The translations under genes were made by a program, and so were the position numbers. Source: Gemmatimonadota bacterium (GTDB lineage Bacteria > Gemmatimonadota > Gemmatimonadetes > Gemmatimonadales > GWC2-71-9). From it: a DNA stretch of 18,751 bases. Positions 1 through 6,757 of the stretch are shown in pieces. The notes beneath the pieces were generated by a model. The model was not told where the DNA came from. It made no database searches and was given only the letters and a program-made list of their open reading frames with translations. The stretch lies in contig JAGGAG010000047.1 in assembly GCA_017889745.1 (NCBI GenBank), forward strand, positions 1-18,751, read 5' to 3'. The stretch's first letter is position 1, and the number at the start of each line of letters is the position of its first letter.

Positions 1-327
1 GTGCTGGAAGGGGCGGACATCCTGCTCAACTCCGGCCCGGCGGGGGTGCAGATGGTGCCGACGGCGGCCTGGCACGGGCATCCCACGCTCAAGGTGGCCG
101 TGGACTTGAACGCTGCGCCGCCGCTGGGCATCGAGGGCATCGATGTCAACGACGCCGGCGTGCTGCACCACGGGGTCCGCTGCTTCGGCGCGTTCGGTGT
201 CGGCAACTTCAAGACGACGCTGCACAAGGCGTGCGTGACACGGCTGTTCACCCGGAACGACCTGGTCCTCGACGCCGAGGCCATCGCCGACGTGGCGCGC
301 GAACTCCTGGCCGGGTCGAAGGGATAA
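1..327 (+). CDS. mtdB: NAD(P)-dependent methylene-H4MPT dehydrogenase, C-terminal part
   Basis: This is the C-terminal 108 residues of a protein whose start lies before the window; the GTG at base 1 is not its real start. MtdB oxidises methylene-H4MPT to methenyl-H4MPT with NAD(P)+ in the cytoplasm. The family is about 290-300 residues long, so roughly the last third is present. Visible family features are the ADILLNSGPAGVQMVP stretch of the nucleotide-binding half, the DLNAAPPLGIEGID loop, and the C-terminal GNFKTTLHKACVTRLF and LVLDAEAI segments. A DUF1464 gene starts 6 bp downstream and mch follows it, so two consecutive steps of the H4MPT formaldehyde oxidation path sit together. MtdA, the related H4F/H4MPT enzyme, cannot be wholly excluded from this fragment, but the mch neighbourhood favours MtdB. 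Confidence 0.85.
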   Translation: MLEGADILLNSGPAGVQMVPTAAWHGHPTLKVAVDLNAAPPLGIEGIDVNDAGVLHHGVRCFGAFGVGNFKTTLHKACVTRLFTRNDLVLDAEAIADVARELLAGSKG

Positions 328-333
328 CAGGCG

Positions 334-1377
334 ATGCCACGGGTCGTCGGCATCGACCCGGGTACGGTCTCGATCGACGTGTGCGGCCTGGCGGGAGGCA
401 AGCTGGTCATCGACCGCTCGTGGCCCACCGCCGACGTCCTGGCGGATCCCACCGGCTTTGCGGCGGCGCTCTCGGAGCACGGTGCCCCCGGCCTCGTGGC
501 AGGCCTCTCGGGCTATGGCCTGCCGTTGCGCCGCGCGGCCGAAACGAGCGATCACGATCTCAGACTGGCCTTCCTGGCCCGCAAGGGCGAACAGGGCGGC
601 ATCGGTGGATTGCGGCTGTTGACGCGAGCGCTCGCTGACGCCGGACTCCCGCTGGCCCTGCTGCCCGGCGTCATACACCTCGACACCGTCCCTGAACATC
701 GCAAGATCAACCGCATCGACATGGGCACCGCCGACAAGCTTTGCGCCGCTGCGCTCGGTATCCATGACCAGGCGGTCCGGCTGGGGGCGCACGCACGCGA
801 CACCGCGTTCGTGCTGCTCGAGCTCGGCGGCGCGTTCACCGCGGCGATCGCGGTACAGGCCGGCCAGGTTGTTGACGGCATCGGCGGCAGCAGCGGGCCG
901 ATCGGATGGCAGGCGGCGGGGGCGCTCGATGGCGAGGTGGCATACCTCGCCGGGACGGTGGACAAGGCGATGCTGTTTCAGGGCGGCGTCACCACCGTTG
1001 CCGCGTCGGATCGTCACGCTGCGGGTGCCGGATTCGATGCCTTCATCGAGGGCGCGGCGAAGGCGGTGCGACAGCTCCTCGTGTCCGCCCCGCTGGCGCG
1101 CGAAGTCATGGTATCGGGCCGGATCGCTTCCGATCCGGCCGTTCGCGAGCGGCTGGCCGCGGCACTTGGCGACCTGCCCGTGCGCCACCTCACGGGATTC
1201 GCGTCGCATGGCAAGCAGGGCGCCCAGGGCGCGGCGCTCCTGGCGGACGGGTTGGCGGGCGGAACGCACCGGGAGATCGTGGACATCATGCGAATTCGCG
1301 AGGCGTCAGGTACCGTCCTCGATCACCTGTATGTCATCACTCCCGACGCGGCGCGACGCGCCCTGGACCTGGCGTGA
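334..1377 (+). CDS. DUF1464 family protein (ASKHA fold), H4MPT-cluster companion
   Basis: This 347-residue cytoplasmic protein belongs to the DUF1464 family, which occurs in methanogens and in H4MPT-using bacteria; its function is not established. The sequence looks like an ASKHA (sugar kinase/Hsp70/actin) fold. A phosphate-1 loop, VGIDPGTVS, lies at residues 5-13. A second phosphate-binding-like segment, ELGGAFTAA, starts near residue 163. An adenosine-pocket-like VSGRIASDP starts near residue 260. The ATG at 334 begins 6 bp after the mtdB stop, so the two genes are co-transcribed. mch follows after a gap of a few tens of bases. A kinase or ATPase role in carrier synthesis is an inference from fold and context. 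Confidence is good for the family and low for any specific reaction. Confidence 0.85.
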   Translation: MPRVVGIDPGTVSIDVCGLAGGKLVIDRSWPTADVLADPTGFAAALSEHGAPGLVAGLSGYGLPLRRAAETSDHDLRLAFLARKGEQGGIGGLRLLTRALADAGLPLALLPGVIHLDTVPEHRKINRIDMGTADKLCAAALGIHDQAVRLGAHARDTAFVLLELGGAFTAAIAVQAGQVVDGIGGSSGPIGWQAAGALDGEVAYLAGTVDKAMLFQGGVTTVAASDRHAAGAGFDAFIEGAAKAVRQLLVSAPLAREVMVSGRIASDPAVRERLAAALGDLPVRHLTGFASHGKQGAQGAALLADGLAGGTHREIVDIMRIREASGTVLDHLYVITPDAARRALDLA

Positions 1378-1423
1378 TGGGCCCCCGTACCGGCTGGGGA
1401 GAAATTCTCGAATGGAGTCCCGC

Positions 1424-2383
1424 ATGAAGCCGCTTGGCATGGGTGAGCTCGCGAATGACATCGCCGACGGCATGGAAGAACATGCCGACCTGCTGCGATG
1501 CGACGTGCACAGGCTCGGAAACGGCGCGCGCGTCATCGACTGCGGCGTGCACGTGCCCGGCGGCTACGATGCGGGCCTCGCGCTCTCCGAGATCTGCATG
1601 GGTGGCCTTGGCAACGTCGCGCTCGGGCCGGTGACGATCGGCAACGAGTCCTGGCCCGGGCTCACCGTCTGGACCGATCACCCGATGATCAGCTGCATGG
1701 CGTCACAGTATGCCGGCTGGGCCATCTCGCCCGAGGGATTCTTCGCGATGGGATCGGGCCCGCTGCGCGCACACGCGCGGGTGGAGAAGGAACTGTTCGG
1801 CAAGCTCGGGTACGGCGAGACCACGGGGCATGGCGTCCTGGTCCTCGAGGGCCGGCAGTTGCCGACCGAGGCCGTGGCCGAGTGGGTGGCCGGCAAGGCC
1901 AAACTCGCACCCGACCAGCTCACCTTCCTCGTGGCCCCGACGGCAAGCCTCGCCGGGGGCGTCCAGATCGCGGCGCGGGTGGTCGAGACTGCGATGCACA
2001 AGATCGAGCAACTGCACTTCGACCTGTCGAAGGTCGTGAGTGCCGTGGGCTTTGCTCCCCTGCCGCCGGTGGCGAAGAACGACATCCGTGCCATCGGGCG
2101 CACGAATGACTGCATCCTCTATGGAGGGAGTGTGCACTTCACCGTGCAGGCCAGTGACTCCGAACTCGCGGAGCTGGCGCCAAAGGTGCCGGCATCGGCG
2201 TCGCGCGACTACGGCACGCCGTTCTACGACGTCTTCCAGCGTTACAACAAGGATTTCTACGCGATCGACCCGCTGCTCTTCAGCCCCGCCGAGGTGCGGC
2301 TGACCAGCGCGGAAAGCGGTCGGACCTTCCACGCCGGGCAGCTCAATCAGGACGTGCTGCGCGCGTCGTGCTATCCCGCCTGA
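1424..2383 (+). CDS. mch: Methenyl-H4MPT cyclohydrolase
   Basis: Mch hydrolyses N5,N10-methenyl-H4MPT to N5-formyl-H4MPT in the cytoplasm, the step after MtdB. From the ATG at 1424 it has 319 residues, the normal family length. Conserved stretches visible include CGVHVPGGYDAGL, EICMGGLGNV, the TDHPMISCMASQYAGW core, GSGPLRAHA and APTASLAGGVQIAARVVETA. Two starts are possible. The ATG at 1424 has GGAG six bases upstream. An in-frame ATG at 1412 adds MESR and has GGGGAG ten bases upstream. I chose 1424 because the SD spacing is better and family members start close to the KPLGMGELAN region. The open frame continues far upstream through the DUF1464 gene, but that extension is a shadow. A lipoprotein gene follows 33 bp downstream with its own strong SD. 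Confidence 0.93.
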   Translation: MKPLGMGELANDIADGMEEHADLLRCDVHRLGNGARVIDCGVHVPGGYDAGLALSEICMGGLGNVALGPVTIGNESWPGLTVWTDHPMISCMASQYAGWAISPEGFFAMGSGPLRAHARVEKELFGKLGYGETTGHGVLVLEGRQLPTEAVAEWVAGKAKLAPDQLTFLVAPTASLAGGVQIAARVVETAMHKIEQLHFDLSKVVSAVGFAPLPPVAKNDIRAIGRTNDCILYGGSVHFTVQASDSELAELAPKVPASASRDYGTPFYDVFQRYNKDFYAIDPLLFSPAEVRLTSAESGRTFHAGQLNQDVLRASCYPA

Positions 2384-2416
2384 CGGCGGCCTCGTTCCCA
2401 TCCAGGAGAGTTGGAC

Positions 2417-3187
2417 ATGCGTAGCCTGACCCGTACCTCGCTCATGGCAGCGGCCGTTCTTGCATCGGCCTGCGGCCCGACCAAGGAAGCTGCCAAGACA
2501 GCCGACACCACCGCCGCGGTCGCCCCGACGCCGCCGCCCCCGCCGCGGGCCATCGTGACGGTGCTGTACCTGTGGCCCAAGGACACCGCCAAGTTCGAGA
2601 AGTACTACCCGACCCACCTCAAGATCGTGGGCGATCACCAGCAGGAGATCGGCTTCACCAAGGCAGAATTGACGAAATTCTCCTCATCCCTGCAGGGCAC
2701 CAAGGCCGAGTACTACCGGCAGGCGGAGCTGTACTTCCCCTCGCTCGATGCGCTGAAGGCGGGCATCGCGACCGCAGGGTTCAAGGCGGTCGGCGATGAC
2801 TTCAAGAACTTCGTGGCGCCCGATGGCCTGATCGCCATGATCGGCGAGGAGACCGGTGCGGCAAGCGACACGCCCTGCCCGGCGCTCGCGACGGTCATCT
2901 ATGGCACGCCGACCGACGCCGCGGCCTTTGAGCAGTACTATCCGAAGCACCTGCAGATTGTGGGCACGGAACAGGCCGCGGTCGGGTTCGTCCGGGCCGA
3001 CCTCACGAAGTTCATCTCCAATCTCGACGGCACGCCGCCCGCCGTGTACCGCCAGGCGGAGCTCTGCTTCCCCTCCATGCAGGCGCTGACGACCGGTGTG
3101 GGCAGCGCCGCCTTCGGACGGATCGGGAACGACTTCGGCAACTTCGTCACCGGCGGATTGCGCGGGCTGATCGGCGTCCAGCAGTAG
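2417..3187 (+). CDS. Lipoprotein with two tandem EthD-like domains
   Basis: The predicted product is a 256-residue secreted lipoprotein. The ATG at 2417 follows AGGAGAG six bases upstream; a TTG at 2411 is less likely. The N-terminus is a type II signal peptide with lipobox LASAC and the modified Cys near residue 19. A low-complexity linker rich in Ala, Thr and Pro (PPPPP) follows. Two domains of about 86 residues come next, encoded at 2558-2815 and 2891-3148. They share TV-Y, FE-YYP-HL-IVG, LTKF-S-L-GT and YRQAEL-FPS-AL and are about 55 percent identical by eye. The pattern resembles EthD/dimeric alpha-beta-barrel proteins, which usually form dimers from a single domain, so this protein could be an internal pseudo-dimer. 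No catalytic function can be assigned. Its place between mch and a CitG-like gene is unusual, because the rest of the block is cytoplasmic carrier synthesis. Confidence 0.85.
   Translation: MRSLTRTSLMAAAVLASACGPTKEAAKTADTTAAVAPTPPPPPRAIVTVLYLWPKDTAKFEKYYPTHLKIVGDHQQEIGFTKAELTKFSSSLQGTKAEYYRQAELYFPSLDALKAGIATAGFKAVGDDFKNFVAPDGLIAMIGEETGAASDTPCPALATVIYGTPTDAAAFEQYYPKHLQIVGTEQAAVGFVRADLTKFISNLDGTPPAVYRQAELCFPSMQALTTGVGSAAFGRIGNDFGNFVTGGLRGLIGVQQ
2558..3148 (+). repeat. Internal duplication encoding two EthD-like domains
   Basis: The coding segments 2558-2815 and 2891-3148 are each 86 codons and align without gaps. I counted about 48 identical residues of 86. The most conserved blocks are YYP-HL-IVG, LTKF and YRQAEL-FPS. 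The degree of divergence shows an old intragenic duplication rather than a recent one or an assembly artefact. Confidence 0.85.
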
Positions 3188-3266
3188 TGGTTCATTCCGG
3201 GGCGGCGTGACCATTCTGACGGCCAGCGGCGGGCACCGCGGTGGCCGGCATGAACCGAGGCAGGGC

Positions 3267-4111
3267 ATGTATCCATCCGACGTCGCCAGCGCGGTACAGC
3301 TGGCGTGCCTGCTCGAGGTCGCGTCGCCCAAGCCGGGCAATGTGTCGCCAGGTCGCGCCTTCGGTGACATGCGCTCTTCCTCGCGAGCGCGGCGGCCATC
3401 GGACCCGCGTTCCTGCTTGCCGACCAGCAGGGCCTCGGCGCGACCATCCTGGCGGCCGTGGAGGCGACGCGGCGCTGGACGGCTGCGAACACCAACCTGG
3501 GCCTCGTGCTCCTGCTTGCCCCGCTTGCCCATGGCGTGCTCCGCAGGGGAGAGGGCCCTCTGCGGGACGGGGTGCGGAGCGTGCTGCAGTCGACCACCGT
3601 GGATGACGCCCGCCTCGCCTACCAGGCCATCCGTCTCGCGGCACCGGGCGGCCTCGGCACGGCGGACCGTCAGGACGTGACGGGTGAGCCCGATATTCCG
3701 CTCCGTGACGCGATGGGCCTCGCCGCGGGCCGCGACGCCATCGCCTCCGAGTACGCCACGGGCTTTGCCATCACCTTCGACATCGGCGCACCGACCCTGA
3801 CGGCGGCACTCGACGCCGGCCTCGAGTGGCCGGACGCGGCGGTCCAGACGTCGCTTACCATCCTCGCCCACCGGCGGGACACGCTCATCGAACGGAAGCT
3901 CGGGCGCGACGCCTCCGACGCCGTTAGCCGTGAGGCCGCCGAGGTGCTGGCCAGCGGCGGCATGCGAACCGAGGCGGGACGGAAGCGCCTCGCGCAGTTC
4001 GATACCGGGCTGCGGGACCGCGCGAATCGGCGCAACCCGGGTACGACCGCCGATCTCACGGCCGCCGCGCTTTTCGTCGTTATTATTGAGCGGGGACTAC
4101 GCGTCAGTTAA
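3267..4111 (+). pseudogene. CitG-like protein (triphosphoribosyl-dephospho-CoA synthase family), frameshifted
   Basis: The N-terminal part reads from ATG 3267, with GAGG six bases upstream, as AVQLACLLEVASPKPGNVSP and AFGDMR. Near 3375 the family sequence jumps to another frame and continues LFLASAAAIGPAF, ATRRWTAANTNLGLVLLLAP, PDIPLRDAMGLAAGRD and YATGFA to the stop at 4111. Family members normally have about three residues between GDMR and FLASAAAIG, where only two bases remain here. A loss of about 7 bases is the simplest explanation. This may be a real mutation or an assembly or sequencing error. CitG-family proteins make the prosthetic-group precursor of citrate lyase, but homologues are regular members of H4MPT gene clusters, where the reaction is unknown. 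As written, the two fragments are 3267-3680 and a downstream frame whose first start codon is a GTG at 3458. Confidence 0.8.
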
Positions 4112-4137
4112 GGACGCCGCAAGCCAAGGAGTGCGTT

Positions 4138-4641
4138 GTGCCGAGCAGCTTCAGGGTGCAGGTGAGCAAGGACTATCTGGTGTTCGCCTCCGCGCACTTC
4201 ATCACCTTTCGTGGGCACCAGTGCGAGTCGCTCCACGGCCACAACTACCGGGTTGGCGTGATGGTCGAGGGAGAGGTGGACGCGGAGTGCCTCTTCGTGC
4301 TCGACTTCAGCGTGCTGAAGCGGATCGTGCGCCAGCTGGCCGATGAGATCGACCACAAGGTGCTGCTGCCGACACTCAACCCCAAGCTGGCGTACCGCAC
4401 TGAAGGCGACATGCTGCACGTGGATTACTTCGGGAAGGCGACGTACATGTTCCCGAGGTCGGACTGCGCGCTCCTTCCGATCCAGAATTCGACGGCGGAG
4501 ATGCTGGCGCAGTATCTGGCGGTGCGGCTGCGGAAGGAGCTGGAGGCGGAAGGTCACACCCACCTGACGCTGCTCGAGCTCGAGGTGGAGGAGAGCTTCG
4601 GCCAATCGGCCACCTATCGCACGGCGCTGGCTGCGGACTGA
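4138..4641 (+). CDS. ptpS: 6-pyruvoyl-tetrahydropterin synthase (PTPS) homologue, CExxHGH type
   Basis: This 167-residue cytoplasmic pterin enzyme starts at GTG 4138 with AAGGAG six bases upstream. The three zinc-binding histidines are His20 (SAHF), His33 and His35 (LHGHNY). The catalytic Cys29 is followed directly by Glu30, giving C-E-S-L-H-G-H. An aspartate-histidine pair (EIDHKVLLP) and a glutamate-rich EEVEESFG-like C-terminal segment (LEVEESFGQSA) complete the fold. PTPS proteins act on 7,8-dihydroneopterin triphosphate. Variants with Glu at or next to the Cys are known to cleave the side chain to 6-hydroxymethyl-7,8-dihydropterin. That would suit H4MPT synthesis, and no dihydroneopterin aldolase gene is seen here. 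A QueD-like role in queuosine synthesis is the alternative, but the context argues for the pterin carrier. Its 3' end overlaps the opposite-strand HisA-like gene by 28 bp. Confidence 0.88.
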   Translation: MPSSFRVQVSKDYLVFASAHFITFRGHQCESLHGHNYRVGVMVEGEVDAECLFVLDFSVLKRIVRQLADEIDHKVLLPTLNPKLAYRTEGDMLHVDYFGKATYMFPRSDCALLPIQNSTAEMLAQYLAVRLRKELEAEGHTHLTLLELEVEESFGQSATYRTALAAD

Positions 4642-5372
4642 TCGGTTCCGGGCGCCGCGCCGATCACGCCCCGGTGCAGTGCGCTGGCGACCAGAACGCC
4701 ATCGCACCCGATTCCCGCCAGCGCATCGAGATCGCCCGCGCCGCGCACCCCGCCGCCGGCCAGCAAGGGTACCCGGGGTAATGCCCGCCGCAGCGACGCG
4801 AACAGTTCCAGGTTCAGGCCCACGCCGCGCCCCACGCGACCAACGTCCAGCAGAATCAGGGAGCGTGCCCCGGCGCCGATCGCACCCCGCGCGAGCGCCT
4901 CGGGCTCTGTGGAGAGGGTCTTGGTCTTCAGGTCCTCCGTCACGAGCGCGACATCATTCCTCAGGTCGAGGCTGAAGGTGATGCGACCCAGCGCCGCAAG
5001 GCCGGCCAGGTCAGCGAACGAGCGGAGGGTCTCGAGGCCGACGATCAGATCCGTGGAGTCAATCGCGAGACGGTCACGGTCGGCGAGCGAGGCCACGCCG
5101 GCATCCAGCAGCAGGGGGCCGCCGAAACCCTCGTCGGAGCGCAGCCGGGCGACCAGGTCGCGTTGCGCCGGCCGCCCCGCGATGGCATCGAGGTCGGCGA
5201 CATAGCAGCGGGAAACGCCGGGCAGGGAGCGATAGGCACGCGCCAGGGCGAGGGCGTCGCCCTGAACTCCCGGGGTCAGGACGGATCGGACCGGTGCATA
5301 GCGTGCGCGGTCCCCGCCGACTGCGTGGACCGCGACACCGCGCGCAAGATCGAGGACAGGAATGAGTTCCAC
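4614..5372 (-). CDS. HisA-like TIM-barrel protein of H4MPT clusters
   Basis: On the minus strand, GTG 5372 gives a 252-residue (beta/alpha)8 protein related to HisA, the ProFAR isomerase. It begins VELIPVLDLARGVAVH, with Asp8 at the catalytic HisA position. It continues with LLDAGVASLADRDRL, FSLDLRND and LILLDVGRVGRG, and ends with the phosphate-binding LLAGGGVRG and GVLVASALH. The frame is open up to 5459, but the extra N-terminal stretch lacks family character and would run into the divergent kinase gene. HisA-like proteins of this type accompany H4MPT and methanofuran genes in methylotrophs; their substrate is not known. Histidine biosynthesis is less likely because no other his gene is near. 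The gene converges on ptpS with overlapping 3' ends and diverges from the MfnE-like gene with 11 bp between start codons. Confidence 0.82.
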   Translation of the reverse strand: MELIPVLDLARGVAVHAVGGDRARYAPVRSVLTPGVQGDALALARAYRSLPGVSRCYVADLDAIAGRPAQRDLVARLRSDEGFGGPLLLDAGVASLADRDRLAIDSTDLIVGLETLRSFADLAGLAALGRITFSLDLRNDVALVTEDLKTKTLSTEPEALARGAIGAGARSLILLDVGRVGRGVGLNLELFASLRRALPRVPLLAGGGVRGAGDLDALAGIGCDGVLVASALHRGVIGAAPGTDQSAASAVR

Positions 5373-5383
5373 GGGCTGGTATT

Positions 5384-5944
5384 GTGGCTGAGCCGGGGCT
5401 GACCGTCGTGAAAGTTGGGGGCGCGATCTGCCGGGATCCGGCAGCACTGCGCCTGGCACTCGAGGCGATCGGGCGCCTGGGACGCCACCAGCCGCTGGTC
5501 GTCGTCCCGGGCGGGGGCGCCTTCGCCGACCAGGTGCGCCTGGCGCAACGCGCGCTCGGATTCTCGGATGACGCCGCCCACTGGATGGCGATCCTGGCGA
5601 TGGACCAGGTGGCGCAGCTGATCGCCGACCGCCTGGCCCGCGCCGGACTCGTTCATGATCCCGCCGAGATCGCCGCGGCGCAAAGAGCCGGCCTGATCCC
5701 CGTGCTCGCGCCCCATGCCTGGATGCGCCGGGTCGACGCCCTGCCGCATTCCTGGGATGTTACCAGCGACAGCATCGCCGCCTTCATCGCCGAGGCCTTG
5801 GGGGCGAAGGTGTTGATCCTGCTCAAGCGCGTCGATGGACCGGTGGAGGCGCTGGTAGACCGGGCCTTCAGCACCATCCGTCCGGCAGGGCTCGCCGTTC
5901 GCGTTGCTACACCGGCAACGCTGGAGCTTCCCGCGATCGGCTGA
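5384..5944 (+). CDS. mfnE: MfnE-like amino-acid-kinase-fold protein
   Basis: This 186-residue cytoplasmic protein has the amino-acid-kinase fold. The N-terminal strand and nucleotide loop read VVKVGGAI. A substrate loop, VVVPGGGAFADQVR, and the conserved LPHSWDVTSDSIAAFIAEAL and AKVLILLKRVDG segments follow. The WDVTSDS block is typical of MfnE, which phosphorylates 5-aminomethyl-3-furanmethanol phosphate during methanofuran synthesis. MfnB, which makes the furan precursor, is the adjacent gene on the other strand and supports this role. I used GTG 5384 rather than GTG 5408, because the later start would remove the first beta strand before KVGG. No clear SD precedes it. Its end overlaps the end of mfnB by 38 bp. 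The exact bacterial substrate has not been shown here. Confidence 0.8.
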   Translation: MAEPGLTVVKVGGAICRDPAALRLALEAIGRLGRHQPLVVVPGGGAFADQVRLAQRALGFSDDAAHWMAILAMDQVAQLIADRLARAGLVHDPAEIAAAQRAGLIPVLAPHAWMRRVDALPHSWDVTSDSIAAFIAEALGAKVLILLKRVDGPVEALVDRAFSTIRPAGLAVRVATPATLELPAIG

Positions 5945-6644
5945 CGCGGGCAAGCGCGTCACGTAGTTGCAGCACCAGCGCGGCCGACAGGGTATCGGTG
6001 CGCGTTCCCTGGCACACGGCGCCGCGCACACCGAGCACATCGGGTCCCACGACGGCAAGCTGCGCCAGGTTCGTGATGGTTACGCCCCCCGCAACGGCGA
6101 GCCAGATGCCGTGCCGGGTTGCCTGCTCGCGGAGCGCTGCCAGCGATGGCGCGCCCACCGACCCGAACAGACCGGGCCCGTCCTTCCGGCTCGTGTCCAG
6201 CAGGAGCCCGCGCGCCCCGGCCGCGGCCGAGACGGCTATCCACCGCGACAGGTCCGTGGCGTCGGATGGCTGGTCGACATAGCGTGCGACGACGAGGCGG
6301 GGTCGATCCGCGCGCCCCTCGAGCATCCGGCACGCGGCCGCAATCCCGTCGCCTGCCTCATCGGGTGCTGCCGAGATCACCGCGACCTTGAAGTAGAGCG
6401 CCACCCGGCGCCGAAGTGGCGCTACCGACGCGACGACAGCCTCGAGCGCCAGCGGCTGGGCGTCGCCCAGCGCCACGCTGAGCGCCACCGTCACCGGGAC
6501 GCTCGCGCAGATGGACTGCAGCATCGCCCGGGACACGGGGGCCAGTGGCCCGAGCGCCGGTTCCTTGGCGTCGATGATGTCGGCACCACCGGCGAGCGCA
6601 GCACGGGCTTCTTCGGCGTCACGTACACTGACGAGCAGTCGCAT
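5907..6644 (-). CDS. mfnB: (5-formylfuran-3-yl)methyl phosphate synthase
   Basis: MfnB condenses two glyceraldehyde-3-phosphate molecules to 4-(hydroxymethyl)-2-furancarboxaldehyde phosphate, the furan precursor of methanofuran. The ATG at 6644 gives 245 residues, close to the family length. The catalytic residues are in place: Lys27 in DIIDAKEPALG, Lys86 in YFKVAV, and Asp150 with Lys154 in LLLDTSRKDG. The end of the barrel, WLAVAGGVT and GPDVLGVRGAVC, is also typical. The open frame continues upstream to 6743, but the family starts at MRLLVSVRDAEEA. A TACAAT sequence stands only 6 bases before this ATG, which suggests a leaderless message. The gene runs opposite to the flanking genes, converging with mfnE and diverging from the SDR gene. 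Confidence 0.92.
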   Translation of the reverse strand: MRLLVSVRDAEEARAALAGGADIIDAKEPALGPLAPVSRAMLQSICASVPVTVALSVALGDAQPLALEAVVASVAPLRRRVALYFKVAVISAAPDEAGDGIAAACRMLEGRADRPRLVVARYVDQPSDATDLSRWIAVSAAAGARGLLLDTSRKDGPGLFGSVGAPSLAALREQATRHGIWLAVAGGVTITNLAQLAVVGPDVLGVRGAVCQGTRTDTLSAALVLQLRDALARVSRSREAPALPV

Positions 6645-6650
6645 GCACCA

Positions 6651-6656
6651 ATTGTA
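6651..6656 (-). promoter_or_regulatory. Putative -10 element giving leaderless mfnB mRNA
   Basis: On the minus strand TACAAT stands 6 bases before the mfnB ATG, so transcription would start at or next to the start codon. No SD lies between them. The -35 region is weak: a TTGCAC exists, but with a spacer of about 20 bases. Confidence 0.4.
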
Positions 6657-6711
6657 GCGGCAGGGGCGCCTGGCATGTGCAACGCCGCGGCTCCACGCCG
6701 GCGAAATGGCG

Positions 6712-6720
6712 TGGTATGTT
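6712..6720 (+). promoter_or_regulatory. Putative extended -10 promoter for the SDR operon
   Basis: TGGTATGTT is an extended -10 (TGn followed by TATGTT) in the 113-bp divergent region between mfnB and the SDR gene. The predicted start near 6727 would leave about 30 bases before the GTG at 6758. No -35 match is visible, which is tolerable for extended -10 promoters. Confidence 0.3.
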
Positions 6721-6757
6721 TTCCCTTCCTCCCCGCCGACCAAGGTTCAGCGCCCAC

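Noticed and set aside
3188..3266. Possible terminator between the lipoprotein and the CitG-like gene
   Set aside because: Only short GC-rich inverted bases are visible and no T-tract follows.
2684..3871. 395-codon minus-strand frame across the lipoprotein and CitG-like gene
   Set aside because: I considered it as an explanation for the broken CitG-like gene, but its sequence is Arg/Gly-rich and the plus strand shows clear family motifs in two frames.
4077..4088. 12-base sequence TCGTTATTATTG repeated at 17374-17385
   Set aside because: One copy is coding (CitG-like C-terminus) and the other is a terminator tail; no longer similarity surrounds them, so chance is the best explanation.
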